In this document: positions 11,666-24,600 of the stretch, one piece after another
Layout of the letters: every line of letters begins with the position of its first letter
Numbering within the stretch: position 1 is the first letter of the stretch
DNA from: Pyrocephalus nanus
Taxonomy: Eukaryota; Chordata; Aves; Passeriformes; Tyrannidae
NCBI GenBank assembly: GCA_038380795.1
Contig: CM076259.1
Location: 98,753,739 to 98,817,738 of the forward strand
Length of the DNA: 64,000 nt
Reading direction: 5' to 3'
The notes under the pieces: model-generated
What the model saw: the letters and a program-made list of their open reading frames with translations, nothing else
The model's database searches: none
Told to the model about the DNA's origin: nothing
Made by a program: the position numbers and the translations under genes

Positions 11666-12722
11666 TTAAGAGAAAACTCATCAAATATCAGCAGCCTGAG
11701 TTTCTGAAAGAAAACTTGGTAGGGAGCAGGGGAAGGAATTTTAGCTAAAGAAAGCAGAAAACGCAATGCAGTCTACGCACTTCATGTGGCATTACCTATG
11801 AATCTGAGCAGGTTTAATTCTAACTTGGGACATACCTGACAGAGGGTAACTTCAGCAGAATGAGAGACTTACCATCCACTGGGACAAAAAGGGACCCATG
11901 TTGTTGGTATTTTAGATAATGTCCCGTAATTTTCCCTGGTGCCTTTATATGGATATTGAAAAGAAAGAGTGATTGATGTAGAACTGGAGGGTCTTTATAT
12001 CTTTGGCAAGTAAGACAAAGCAGGTCATCAGTCCTCTGATTGCATTTTGTACAGTGGATATTTTCCAGCTCAGTGCTTAACCATTAACTTCCTCAAGGTA
12101 AAATAACTACTGAGCGCAGTGAATATATTGAACATTGAAGAAAGACATAGGAACCTTTAAATAGGCAAGGGTAGGTCATCCATCACCACAGCCAATGGTG
12201 TGCCTATTCCAAATTGTGGCCTGAAATTCATCTGGAAGGAGTCCAGATGGACTGGTGGTGAATAAGTTGGCTGTGCACACACACAAATCAAAAGTGGTGA
12301 GAGTGCAGAGGTGATGGAATATTGGTAAATAGTATCTAAAAGAGTTTTAAAAATTTGCGTTACTAAGTCCAAATTCTCAAAGTGCTCATTTTTTTTCAAA
12401 AAAAATTTTTTATGTAGAACTTAATGTCACTACTGCATTGATGCCTGGGGCCAGAAAACTGTGAAGAGAATCTGGTACTCAAAATATAAAAACATGTCTT
12501 CATTTTGAAAAGTTTCTGACTAGACACAGTGAAAAATAGCAAATATACCCAATAAAAAATACATATACTTCATCACTTCCTTGATCTGCAAGGAAAATTT
12601 GCAGGCTTCAGTTTAAAAGACGGCATAGAAGACCTTCTTGGACTATAAAAAAAAGAGGATTTTTATGCATTTGGTGAAAAGATAACCACTTCTGTTTCAT
12701 ATAAATACATATACCTATGTAT

Positions 12723-12736
12723 ACACACACACACAC
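12723..12736. repeat. (AC)7 microsatellite
   Basis: Uninterrupted AC dinucleotides, preceded by degenerate TATGTATA-type sequence. Confidence 0.9.
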
Positions 12737-15700
12737 TAAGGTATGAAGGTGATATAGTTTAGTGGTGTTATAGTAAGTAGCATAGGGATCAATGCACCAC
12801 AATGACATAAAGTTGTGGGCTAATGGGTTTTTGTCATTGCTGGGAAAAAAACCAGGAGTGATAATATTAGCCAGATGATTCAAAACATGTAATAAAAATA
12901 ACACTGATAAAAGGTCAATACTTTGGAAAAGGAACATTAAAAAGCTCTTAGAAACAGTTCTGAGACTCTCAGGGCCTCAGCTGACTCTTGGGGATTATCA
13001 AGAAGGATCAGTCTTATCCATATTTGAGTATGTCAAATGAGTAAACTAGCTTTGCTATATATATTCACAGTATATTTTTTAAGGTCAAGTAGAATCATAA
13101 AAAGTGAAGGAACCACAGAAACATATCCTCCAAAACAGACTTAAGAGTTCCCAGACTTAAAAATTGCTATCAGCAGCAAAATTCACCATGCTGCAAATCA
13201 CACTGCCCTCTGCTATATTCCTTACTTTCTGAATTATTGTGGCCAGAACTAGTAGAAAAATTCCTCACATAGCCATAGATAGGTAGACATAGTGAAACTA
13301 ATAAATTGATGTCTGCAGTATACATCTAATGTGCTCAATGCTCTTATGATTTTTTTCAGCAATAAATTTACATAAAGCCTCACACCTTGTATACACTGTG
13401 ATTTATTGCACACCACTATTAGATTATTAAATCTATAGAAAGTAACATGTGATACAGACTAATTCCAGAATTTACCAAATGATAAAACTATGAAGGAACT
13501 AATTGGAATTGCTACAAGTTGTAGTAGCTGTTATGCTGCCTTTACTCTAAAATTAATCCAAAGCCTACCTCAAACAACACAACCCTAGAAAAACATAAAC
13601 CAATTGTGTAGTGAGTGTGTTCTTGTCCCTGTCACAGCAGCTTTATTACAGTTCTCCTTTAGGTGGGATTTGTTTGAATTATTTGACAGTAAATATGAAG
13701 AGAGATAAGGGGTTGAAAGTATTCCGAAAGTATTTTCTTGAAATATTACTCACAATATTACTCTCCTATGATGTCTGTTTTTATCTGGTGAATTTAAAAT
13801 TTCATTTTTTATATTATTTTAAATTATTTATAGAAAGATCTTTGGTATATCGTAACATCGTAAAAAATTCTCACAATGTTACAATACTAAACCTCTTTCT
13901 AATGGGTATTGTATTTTTAGTGTTTATAATCACATTGGTCTAAAACAAATCTGCAATGAAACATCTGTCTAATCATGTTCTTATAGTTACAAAGAGAAAA
14001 ATAAAAATAATCCAAATGACTCCAACTGCTTTCTACAAACTATCCTATAATTTGGAAAAAATAATGAAACTACAGATAAAGCTAGTTTTAATGGGATTTT
14101 GGAAATTTTGGTGTTTTTACTAAGGCAGTTGAGTATCAATGACAGCTCCTGAAAATGTGCATTGTTCAGTACATGTGCATTTTATTCACAATAAGATGGT
14201 GTGAAAAATATAATCCATGGAAAATAACAGTCAGAGTCTACAGAGATCTTATTACAATTTCAAAACAAAATACCTGTCATGTAAATTATGCTAGCACCAA
14301 AATATAAATTACAACCATAGGAGTGAACGGAGAACTCTTAATCCACTAATATAGAATACAGATTTCTTTTTCTCTTGTTGTAGCAGCATATAGCTTTAAT
14401 AAAGGCTATTTCTATCCTTAAATTGGCATGCAATTACCAGTCCACTGCTCCTGGAACAAATAAGCTCCAGAAGATTACCCATGATGTTTGAAATTCAGGC
14501 TGGGTATTTCAGGAGGCAGACTTGGATCCTTCACCTCAAAAGTCTTATATTTATTCTTGCAAGTTGCAGAACAATTCAAAGTAATCAGGGTGATAAAAGG
14601 AGTGAAATCTCATTTTCCTGAAAGCTTTTACTGTTCTTGTTGTAATGTGTTAGTCCAGTCTTCTTAGTCCAGCGTGTTTTGAAGTTAAATTGTAAATTGG
14701 AAGGTATACTTTCCTGCTGGTGAACCTTGTAAACACCAGACATGCAATTAATGCATACAAATTCATAAAAGCTGCAGACTAAATTACTGAAGTCCCCCAG
14801 TCAATTACAGAATAATAGAGGTTTTCTCTTTTTTAAAAACTTATGGCCTAAGTTTACCCTTTCCATTGTGTTAAGTCTCATACTCAAAATCCTTAGCACC
14901 TCAAAGCTATTATAATTAATAAAACAAATTTGGAAAACCTTTCTTATTGCTTCCTCAAATTGCTGAGTTTCTGTCCCCCTAAGCACTCTAAAATTTCTGA
15001 CTGATAGATTCCAACCAAACCCTTCATCGTGATTACTTATGACTTGATATGAACAACTTAGAACTAGAAACAGATATTGCATCTCAGCTAGATGTCGAAT
15101 TGTGTAAAATGTATGTGTCTGGTTCTGGAAAATTGTAAGATATAAGGCTATATGCCTGCATTGCCCCGATACAGAGACAAAACATTTTTGATATTTTGGA
15201 GGGCTTGAATTCATGTGAATACTAATTTCCCTGTCATTCCAAAGACTCTGCTTTGTAACTAGGCAACCATGCTATAGAGAGCATTACTATAGTATAATTT
15301 TTTAAATTCTTTAAAAATGATATAGTTATTTTTCCACATTGTTCTCTAAATTTCTCTAAAATGCTTCATAAACAGACAAATCACAGGTTTGTGCCTTTGG
15401 ACTATACTGTCTTTATTGACTATATTTACCTATATTGTGGATCAATCTCAAAGCTTTCTTCGGCTTTCAGTAGTTGCTAGCAATTACCAGTCATTCCTTT
15501 TTCCACTTTGTGGGAGTAGATTCAAATCAAAAATATGATCAGTTGTTCCTTTATCCCAATGATTCTTTTGTGCAGGAGACTTTGGAGTTCAGCTTGGTCA
15601 TTACTACTTTTTATCTATGAGGTCATGACTGTTTTAAGCTGTCTTGGCATCACTGGGCACAACAACTCTTAACTGGGTAATTTCTTATCTAAATGCTATT

Positions 15701-16564
15701 CAGGTCTTTGAGTTTTCCCACTGAGTGGGACAAAATTGGGATTTCAGTGAGAATTTCTGTACCATATTTATTGCAAAAGATAAAGATACTGGCAGGCTTC
15801 TAATAATAGAATTTGGAACTGTTCCTCTACCTTATGAATTTCATTATCAAACAAAAATTGCAGAGGATTAATCAGTAGCAGAGGACAGCAGAGTTTTGCA
15901 GATGATGTACCCAGTGGGTAGTGCAGAGTAGGATAAACCTGGATGTATGGAATTAATATAGCATGAATGTAATATTAAAATTACCTTTGGCTTTGTCATC
16001 TCTTCCTTGATTTATATTGACAAATATAAATCCCTCAAAGCTAATACTCCTGTTTTGTACCTGGAAGCCTCCATTGGGAGGTATGGCTGCCCACTTATTT
16101 TGGTAGATGAGCTTGGTATGAGTGTGACTTCAACTTTGCACTGTGCACCCTTGTACAAAATGTCTGTGTTCAGACATAAATTCAAGTGTTATTTTTGACA
16201 TAAAAAAATCAGTTAATAAACAAACCCTGGTGACATAACTTTTAGTTACAAGGGAATCAAGATGATACAGGATTACAACAAAACGCAATACACAGTTTGC
16301 ACTGGACATTAAGACTTGTGCTTCAGGGTTTACATTCATTGTTGTTCGGGTATAGGGATGAGACTGGCATGTGAGTTTTTGTGTGTGTGTACAGACTATC
16401 TTAGCTATTATGGGGTTCCTTTGAAACATAACATTGGAACTGTCAGAGGGAGGATACTGCATCTGGAGTCTAATCCAGCACACCACTTGCTGATTGCCCA
16501 GGCTCTCCCAATTCCTCTGCTTATAAAGCAGAGGTATTAGCAGTGCTATTGAGTCTTCACATGT

Positions 16565-16576
16565 ACACACACACAC
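16565..16576. repeat. (AC)6 microsatellite
   Basis: Short AC run. Confidence 0.85.
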
Positions 16577-19500
16577 TGCCCTTCCCTCCTGCCCAAATAA
16601 GATTGATGTAATGTGGTGATGAAATTTCTAGCAGCTGCTTGTGATTAGTCCCTGATAAGCTTCTCCCACTGCTTCTATGAATGAACTTTCTCATTTGTAG
16701 CACTGGCAAAATATTAATTTGCATAAATAGACAGTGCTTTAACAAACACACAGCAATAACATTATGAGGTAATGAAAGGACAGTTGACCAAGAAGCCAGT
16801 TTACTGTGGTAAGGAGACTGAGATGACTGCACAGAATTTGTACTAGATGCATAAGGTGAATTTAGTTGAGTTCATAATGGAAATTCAGGTAGTATGTTAT
16901 TTACTTCTTTACAATTTGCATGCACACATTTAGAAAATGGGCTGGTAAATATTAGAAAACTAACTCACTATTTCCTAAGCACTACAGGGAATAAGAGCCA
17001 TCCTTCTTTATCCTGAAAGCTTTCTTAGAATCATCCTATATTGGTAAAGCTAGTTAAAATATATATTTTCACACATTACTGTATCCAAGGTTGCCAGCTC
17101 ACTTTTTTATTTTTCAATCTCACAACATTTTGTGATTTTTTCCTTTTAGCCATTATTCCTTGATAAATGGTATTGCCTACAAGCTCTGATATCACTAAAT
17201 GGAAGTTTCCACCCCTCAGATTTGCAGATGAAACCTTCAAAGCATTAATTGAGAGTTTTCTAAAAATTGGGAGACCAGAAAGGAAACAAATGATAACTTT
17301 TTAAAATGTTGTTTTGAAGTCAGTCTCATGATGTTTTGGGTTCTGATCCATCATTTCCAAATTTTTGAGCTGACCATATCTGCACACTGCAGTGTATAGA
17401 CATAAGAATCTATCTTAATGGTTTGTCTAGGTTTCTTTTACTGTAAGTTTTCATTCACACACATTTCTTACTTGATTTTGATGGATAATTTGTCTGAATC
17501 AGACCATGGGATCTTAACTTCTTCAGGTCAGAGATTTTAGCAATCTCCGTAGTCTTTTGACCACAGACTCAGTCTCTGCTCTAAAAGCAATAGCCTCAAT
17601 AAACTTCCCCAAGCTGCCTAGGAGCTCTTTCATCTTTCATCTTCCTATGTAAAACTGTATCTCCATTTAAAAAAGCCAAGAGGCTTTGATTTGAATCCAG
17701 TGACAAATCATTCCGGTTTGCCTAGATATGTCTAGACTTCAAATATCTGCAGTCTTATTACTACTGTGCATTTTACCTCCTTTGCAAACAGTGTTGCAAG
17801 TATATTAATGCAAAAATGAAAGAACAAAAAGGTGAAGAAAAATTTATCAATCTATAGCGGACTTGACCCAAATGGATACAATGCTTACAAAGATGTAGCA
17901 GCAAGCCAAGGGCCAGATAAGAGTGCAAGCTTGAGCAAGTGTCAAAAGATTAGAATCTCTTTTGGCAGGATAAACTGTCTCAAACAATGATGAGGAATGA
18001 GGATAAAATTACAAATGATGGTAGACACAAATGGCAGAGTGGGGATTCAACAGTGAAAGGATCTGTATTTGGTATAACAGTACTTCTCTTAAGACAGCTT
18101 ACAAGACCACAATCCTCCGTTCCTCTCTGTTTATTCTGATGAATGGTGCGAGCTTACCTTAACACAGACACTACCTAAAACACCCAGTTTAGGAACACAA
18201 GCAGTGTTGCAGAGATGTAGATCCACCCCTATACCCTCCCACAGTCCCCCTCCCCCGCCACCAAAAAACCCAAAACACAACTTGAACAACCAAACAGACA
18301 GACCCCAGATGGACAGAATTCTCCTCAGAAAATGCCTGCAGTCAGTCTCCTCTGACTTCATAGGGACCTGGAGAGAACTACACTTGTAAGGCGACTTTCA
18401 GGTAAACAGAGTTTGTTCCTCTCAAATAGGTGAAACATCTTAAGCAGGAAGTTGATATGGGTGATCATGACCCCTACAGTGTCATTCTAATTCATCTTCC
18501 TACTTCAATGGCTTTTTGTCAGTTTGGCCATTCAGCTGGCAGAGACATAAGAGAAATGGTCTTGGAAGATGGCCAGCATTATGGAGCTGGCCTGATGGAC
18601 AACCAGAATAATTATTCAAGTGGATAATCTGATATAACTAAATATGTATTTTTAGTTTCATATGTTTCAAACCCCCTTATCTTCTGACATGTTCTCAAAC
18701 TATGCTAGGCTAATGAGACCTGAGGAAGTGTAAAACCAGATGTTGTACATCTCTCTCCTAGATGTATTTCTTTAGGCAGTCTTAAACTATGACACTGGGT
18801 TTTCAATGACTGGGGCAGATTCGTCTTGGACTTTCATGGTCATTATTTCCCCCAAGAGTATCTTGTGCTCTTTTTAAGAGGGACCTCTTGGAGGAAGGGG
18901 AGATTATTCCTTCCCTTAGAGGCACTGAGTGTCCTCAAAAAGAGGACAGGAGACTATAGGATGAGCTGAGCAAGTAAATAATAGAAAGGGGGCCAGACAT
19001 CATGCATGGTTTGATTTGAAAGACAACAGCAAAGATGATGGAGCAGCCCAGCAGGTTCTGGAGGTGAAGGAAGGAATTTCTAGAGGACTAGAACAGACAA
19101 AGCAGAAATTGCCACCAATCAGAAAGCTGTTAAGTTAGCTGAAAACATGCACTGCCCTTCAAAATACGCTCGACTTGTAAGAACTCTCTAGAAAATTTAA
19201 TTTCTCTTTGTCTTCTTTGTTTTAAAAACCGAAGATTTTAGGTTTCAGTTTTCATACCCACAAAACTTTTATTTCTGAGCCTAATGCAAATGTACACTAA
19301 TCTAACTTTCAAAGAATCATCCAAGGAAAAAAAAAAAGCTATTGATGTATTGTAAACATGTAGTTGTACTAATCTTGGCAGAGAAACACAAGAAGTCTTT
19401 AATATGACAGCTATATCATAATCACAAACCAGTAGTTTTATATCATAAAACCACTCATAAGGTACTTACTGGAATGTTTTAAATCTACAAAAATCACAAA

Positions 19501-21596
19501 AGTATTTCAGGGATAAGAAAGTCTGCAGCCCCTTCCCCCATGCCTTCCTTACTGCTCTTCTGCAAGTAAAAAGGAAAAATCTCATTTAGCTCTGTGCTCT
19601 TTACTGCATGAAGCAGCAAGCTTTTTGGCAGGTTCACTGATACTTATTCTGACTGCTAAGCTTCAAAACAGTTCTGAACCTCAGCCATTTTATGAGACCA
19701 GCAGTGATTTGAAAATATCCATGCCTGTCATTTACATTGAACAAGTCCTGATTTCTTGGACTTGACTAAAAATCCATTCACCTGTAACTACAGAAACTAA
19801 AGAGATAGATCAGGCAGTGGGACCTTGTGTATTGATGTGTGACCATTTTTCTATCAGCTTTGTGTAAATTGTGCCAGGTTTCTTTTTTTTGCAAGAGCTA
19901 GGTATGTATGTTGCTGCTCTTTCATGAAACAGATCACTTTTAAGTCCTTCATTATTGCATTCAAATGTAAAATGCTTATCTGTAGAAGATCTGGGTACAC
20001 ACTACAAAATTTAGCTCAGAATTAGGCAACCATTTCTGTGACAACCCCCACATGGCACCAAAATAGCTACTCTGAAAAGGAGTGATATGAGGCACATGAT
20101 TAAATGTCAGTGAATTCTAAAGACTGTTTCTACTAGGGAGCACAAAGAAAGTCATCTTGCATTGTGCTGTAAAATGTCTTTACCCTGTAAGCTGATCTGC
20201 ACAGACTGATGGTTCTTCTGCTGTGCATTGGCTCTTTGACTCCCTTGTGACTCCAGAAGGTGCACATGCCCATTTGTGTGATCAAGGTGCATGATCTAGG
20301 CTGAAATAGCCTACCCTAGGGAATGCTCTGCAGCCAACATCCTTGCTTTCAACTTCAGGATGTAACATGCTGCAAAGGGTAAGACAGTCTGAGACCATGA
20401 ACATGGAGACAATACAGGTTAAAAATTTCACCCAGATGAGAACTGGTAGCCAAAGAAGAGAGCACAGGTGTGAAGCACTTTTGTCTATGTTTCTCAATGA
20501 TCTGGGCAAAGAGATTTCTCTCAGCAGAAAACACAGCATAAGTGCCTTTGTATGGAGATTGCTCAGGCATGTCACAGGCCAGTTGCTGATGGATATTGGA
20601 AGGCTAATTTTCTATTTCTTCCTAACTGAAAGCATTAGGCTTGTACACTGTGGTAAGTAAACAGTTTCGTAATTGTACTGTATTTACAGAAAATATCTCA
20701 TCAACTGCAGTGCATTTCTAAAAATTGCACATGCTTTCCTAAGAACATTCTGCAAACTTTATGGCATGTTATTGTCCCTTTCAGCTTTGCAGTCCCCACT
20801 GGTCTTTCCATGTACCATATTCCCATGATAATTATTCTTCAGTATTTATTGTTAAGCCACACTAGGAATTCTGGTTCTGTACTAGAAGCACTACAGAACC
20901 TGAGCCTGAACAAAATCAAAATCCTCAGTGATTCTCACCAGTGGTCACTTGAATAAACAGAAGTACCTTGAGCATCCAAGACTCCTTATAATGTTACTCA
21001 GTATGCTGAACAAGTAACTACCTTACTGTACTTTAGACCGGAGACAGATTTGCAGTCTTCCCTTCTACCTGGAATAAACAACATTCTTAATGCAAGCCAT
21101 ATGATATACTTGCCTGTACACATCTTGAGAACACAGAGTTACACTGAGAACAACCCCTGATCCACAAAAACTGGCAATTCTGTTGGTACCATGGTCAGGA
21201 ACAGCAGCTGAAGCTTTCTATAACCTCAGCTAAGAGTAATTGCCCACTGCCGTGGACCACACATATAATTCACCGGCCTAGATGTATTAAGCCTGCAATT
21301 AAGATCAAAAGAACACATTTAGGTGGATAAAATATGGGGTGTGTGATCTTTCAAAGTATAGGCTGGAAATTTCAAGACTACATGCTGAAGTCTGGCTCTT
21401 CAGCTACTCAGGCAAATTTGTATAAGCTGTTTGGTTTTTAGAGTAACTAGCAATTTCTTTATTATTTCTGAATGTTTAGTATTACTGACAAATAGGCCAC
21501 CTATCTGCAAGTGCCCAGTATGGACTGAGGAAACTAGGTTTTGGCACTTAGATACAAATGCTCCATGAAGCTTCAATTCATTGTAAAAATCTGCCC

Positions 21597-21631
21597 TTTT
21601 TTTTTTTTTTTTCCATTTTCTTTTTTTTTTT
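21597..21631. repeat. T-rich low-complexity tract
   Basis: T16 at 21597-21612, then CCATTTTC and a further T11 run. Confidence 0.92.
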
Positions 21632-24600
21632 CTCCTCTGACTGTAAGCTTGTTTTCTCTTTTGAAATTGCTTCTTTCCCCCCTCACCTCAGATGGTTGCA
21701 GATACTTCCCCAGAATATACACAGAGAACAAAACTTGACAATGTTTCTTGAGTCTCACAATAACGCCCCATTCTGACTGGGAAAACAAAACAGATATTTT
21801 GTGTTCATAGTGAGAGAAGCTGCCAAATTTTTAATCCATAACTAATATAATATTCTGATAGTTAATAATAATACAAATAGTAATGTAGATTTCAAATTTA
21901 AGATTACAAAAAAAATAAATATACAGGCTTCACACCTTAATATGTTTCTACTATAACACTCTTGTCCTTGGTTTGTTTCAATGATGTCTTAATAAAAAAT
22001 TGAATTGCCTCTGATTTCTAAAATTCACCACACATTTGATCATTTTAATGACAGCTGAAGAACACAGATAATACTGGAAAGCCTTCAGTGGTAGTCCTGT
22101 TTTTTAATATTTTATTCATTTAAAAATACATACTTTGATCATTTTCTCTAAAGTTACCACTAAGTTTTCAGTCTGCCTTCTGTTTTGGTTAAAGTATGAA
22201 AAAAAACCCCTGATGGCAGAATTCAGATTTGCCTTTGAGACAGGGTGGATGAGGTTTTATTTTTCCCCAATTTTTCTCTTTATTGCAAATAAATTTTAAA
22301 GTATGCTTGCTTGCATAATAACATTTCATATTTCTTTTTTTTTTCTGATTAATCTTAATATATTTTCCTATGATTTTTGAAATCATGTTTGTTCAAACAG
22401 CATTTCAACACATGCTTTACTTTGCAGTTGTTTTGAGTTATATTTTAGACTAAGTGAGGCCATGAATGGGGCTGATTATAAGCATGTCTTCAAGATCTTC
22501 TTGAATTGGATCTTCTGTCAGTAAAAGAGCCACTCTGCTCTTACCAAATTCTGATTTGAATATTTCATACATATCCGAAAAGTGAATAATTTTTATAAAA
22601 ATAATTTTATTTTAAAATAACTAATGCATTAGTATTGTCTTATTCATTGACGTAGAAAATGTTGCTATCTTTATTTTGCCTAAAGTTCTCTTCCTTACCT
22701 TGATCTTATCTGTGTATTGCAACATAGAAAACCATCCTATTTAATAGTAGGGATTTTTTAATGCTACAGGTGCAATATGCTGTAAGCTCATATCACCAAT
22801 TGGTAGTTTCTGTTAACTGTCTCCGTAACAGATCTGCTTGTATAGGTTTGATTATGTATGCCTGGTTTCAGCAGAATTGTTGCATCAGTTGTAATATCCT
22901 TCCTTATTTTGTTCTATACAATTCAGTATCCTTTCAGCTTCTAGGTTTGTTTCTTACTGGCAAGAAGGAAAATCTTATCTGCCATTTAAATTTTCAACCA
23001 TCTATGATCTAATTTCATATTTGTATGTGACACATTATGTCTACCACACTAAATTATTCAGCAAAATTGAAAGCATTCAGGGCTTAACAGTCTGCATGGG
23101 TCAATTAAAAATATGCCTGGTAAAATTCTATTTGATACACGGGCCAAAAGTGACATGAAGAAGCTGGTGAGCAGATTCAAGTGAAGCAGAGACAATGCTG
23201 TAAATGTAGACATAGAGAAAATCTGTAATGGTTACAATTTTTTTAATATGGAATTGTATAGGATTAATAAGCACCAGAATAAAGAAATGCATTCTATAAT
23301 ATCTGTGCTTCAAAGATTCAAGGCTGAAGAAAAGGAATGTAACAGTTTAAACTACAAGTACCCCACAGTACTACAGGACTTACTACATGACACAGTCATA
23401 AGCAACTATCTTTAGAAATAACATTCAGTAAGTAGCAGATCACAATGACAAAATATCTTCCTTCAAAACTTTGTATCACCAGCTATGTATTAACACCTCA
23501 TTACTCAATGGATTTTTATTATCACATTCCTCTAAACATTGTTGCCTTTTGGATATGAGTAATATCATGAAGCACTGCAGAAAAATTGTGGAACCTTCAG
23601 CTGTTATCTAAAAAAACCTCCCCAACTCGATGAATTTTAAACCCTTTTGAAGGTGGGATACCCACTTTAAACTATCTTTTTAAGATTCCAAACCATAAGA
23701 AAATCCCATTTGACTAGCCTTAGAAAAACTACAGTGATAAATATTGAATTTATGTGAGACAAAAACTTTTGAGACCTTTTGAGACCTTAAATGAAAATAA
23801 GCCATTTCCAGAGGTTTCATAATATACCTTTGGTATAGGATTCTACTCGTCTTCATTTAAATTATCTAGGATCAAATTCTATGCATCTTGTAAGTATCAA
23901 GAGATGTTGTTTAGCTGCAGGGCTAAAAGTTTGAGCTGTGTAGTATCCAGGAAAGCCCAAAGCATATTCTTCTGGTGATTATTTAATGCCTCAGAAGTAA
24001 AAATGAAAACCCCTAAAACCCAGAAACACCAAAATAAATGTTTCTTCATGTGAGTTGTAAAGATGTTTACATTGTATTTCAGAGCAGTTTCTCTAGGACC
24101 AAAACAACAGGGTATTTAAAAAAATTTAGTTTTTACAGTGACTTAAGAGGTTTTAAAGTTTAAATAGTGTAACATTCTTGCCCACATTACATGTGTCTGC
24201 CATTTCCTTTAGAACAGGGAGCATTATAAAATAAGACACAGAATCCCTTCTCTAGAAATGCATACAAAACTGACATACTATATGAAATCAAGGCTTTTAC
24301 TGGCCCACAGTCTACACAAGGATATCTATGATTATACAAAATACTAGTACTAAGTGTCTTAATTGGATTAGTTTGAAGTAACAAAAGATAGTAGTACCCA
24401 GTAACAAAGAATCTGCAAAAAGCTATATTTACTATGCTATCCAAGGGGAAAAAGAAAAAAAAAAAAGCCACCTAAGAATTCAGCCAGGAATTGATGTCAG
24501 ATTCCTGTTTTAAGATTAAGAACTTCATGTTCAATTATTGTTTGTTACTGGGATACTGAATACATGTTGGTTTGATGTCTTTGGCTGTCTGTTCTCATTC

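Noticed and set aside
14801..15214. 137-codon minus-strand open frame
   Set aside because: No similarity to a known protein and no flanking splice sites or promoter; likely chance.
16130..16576. 148-codon minus-strand open frame
   Set aside because: No recognisable motif, and it overlaps other open frames in both directions within AT-rich DNA; expected by chance in 64 kb.
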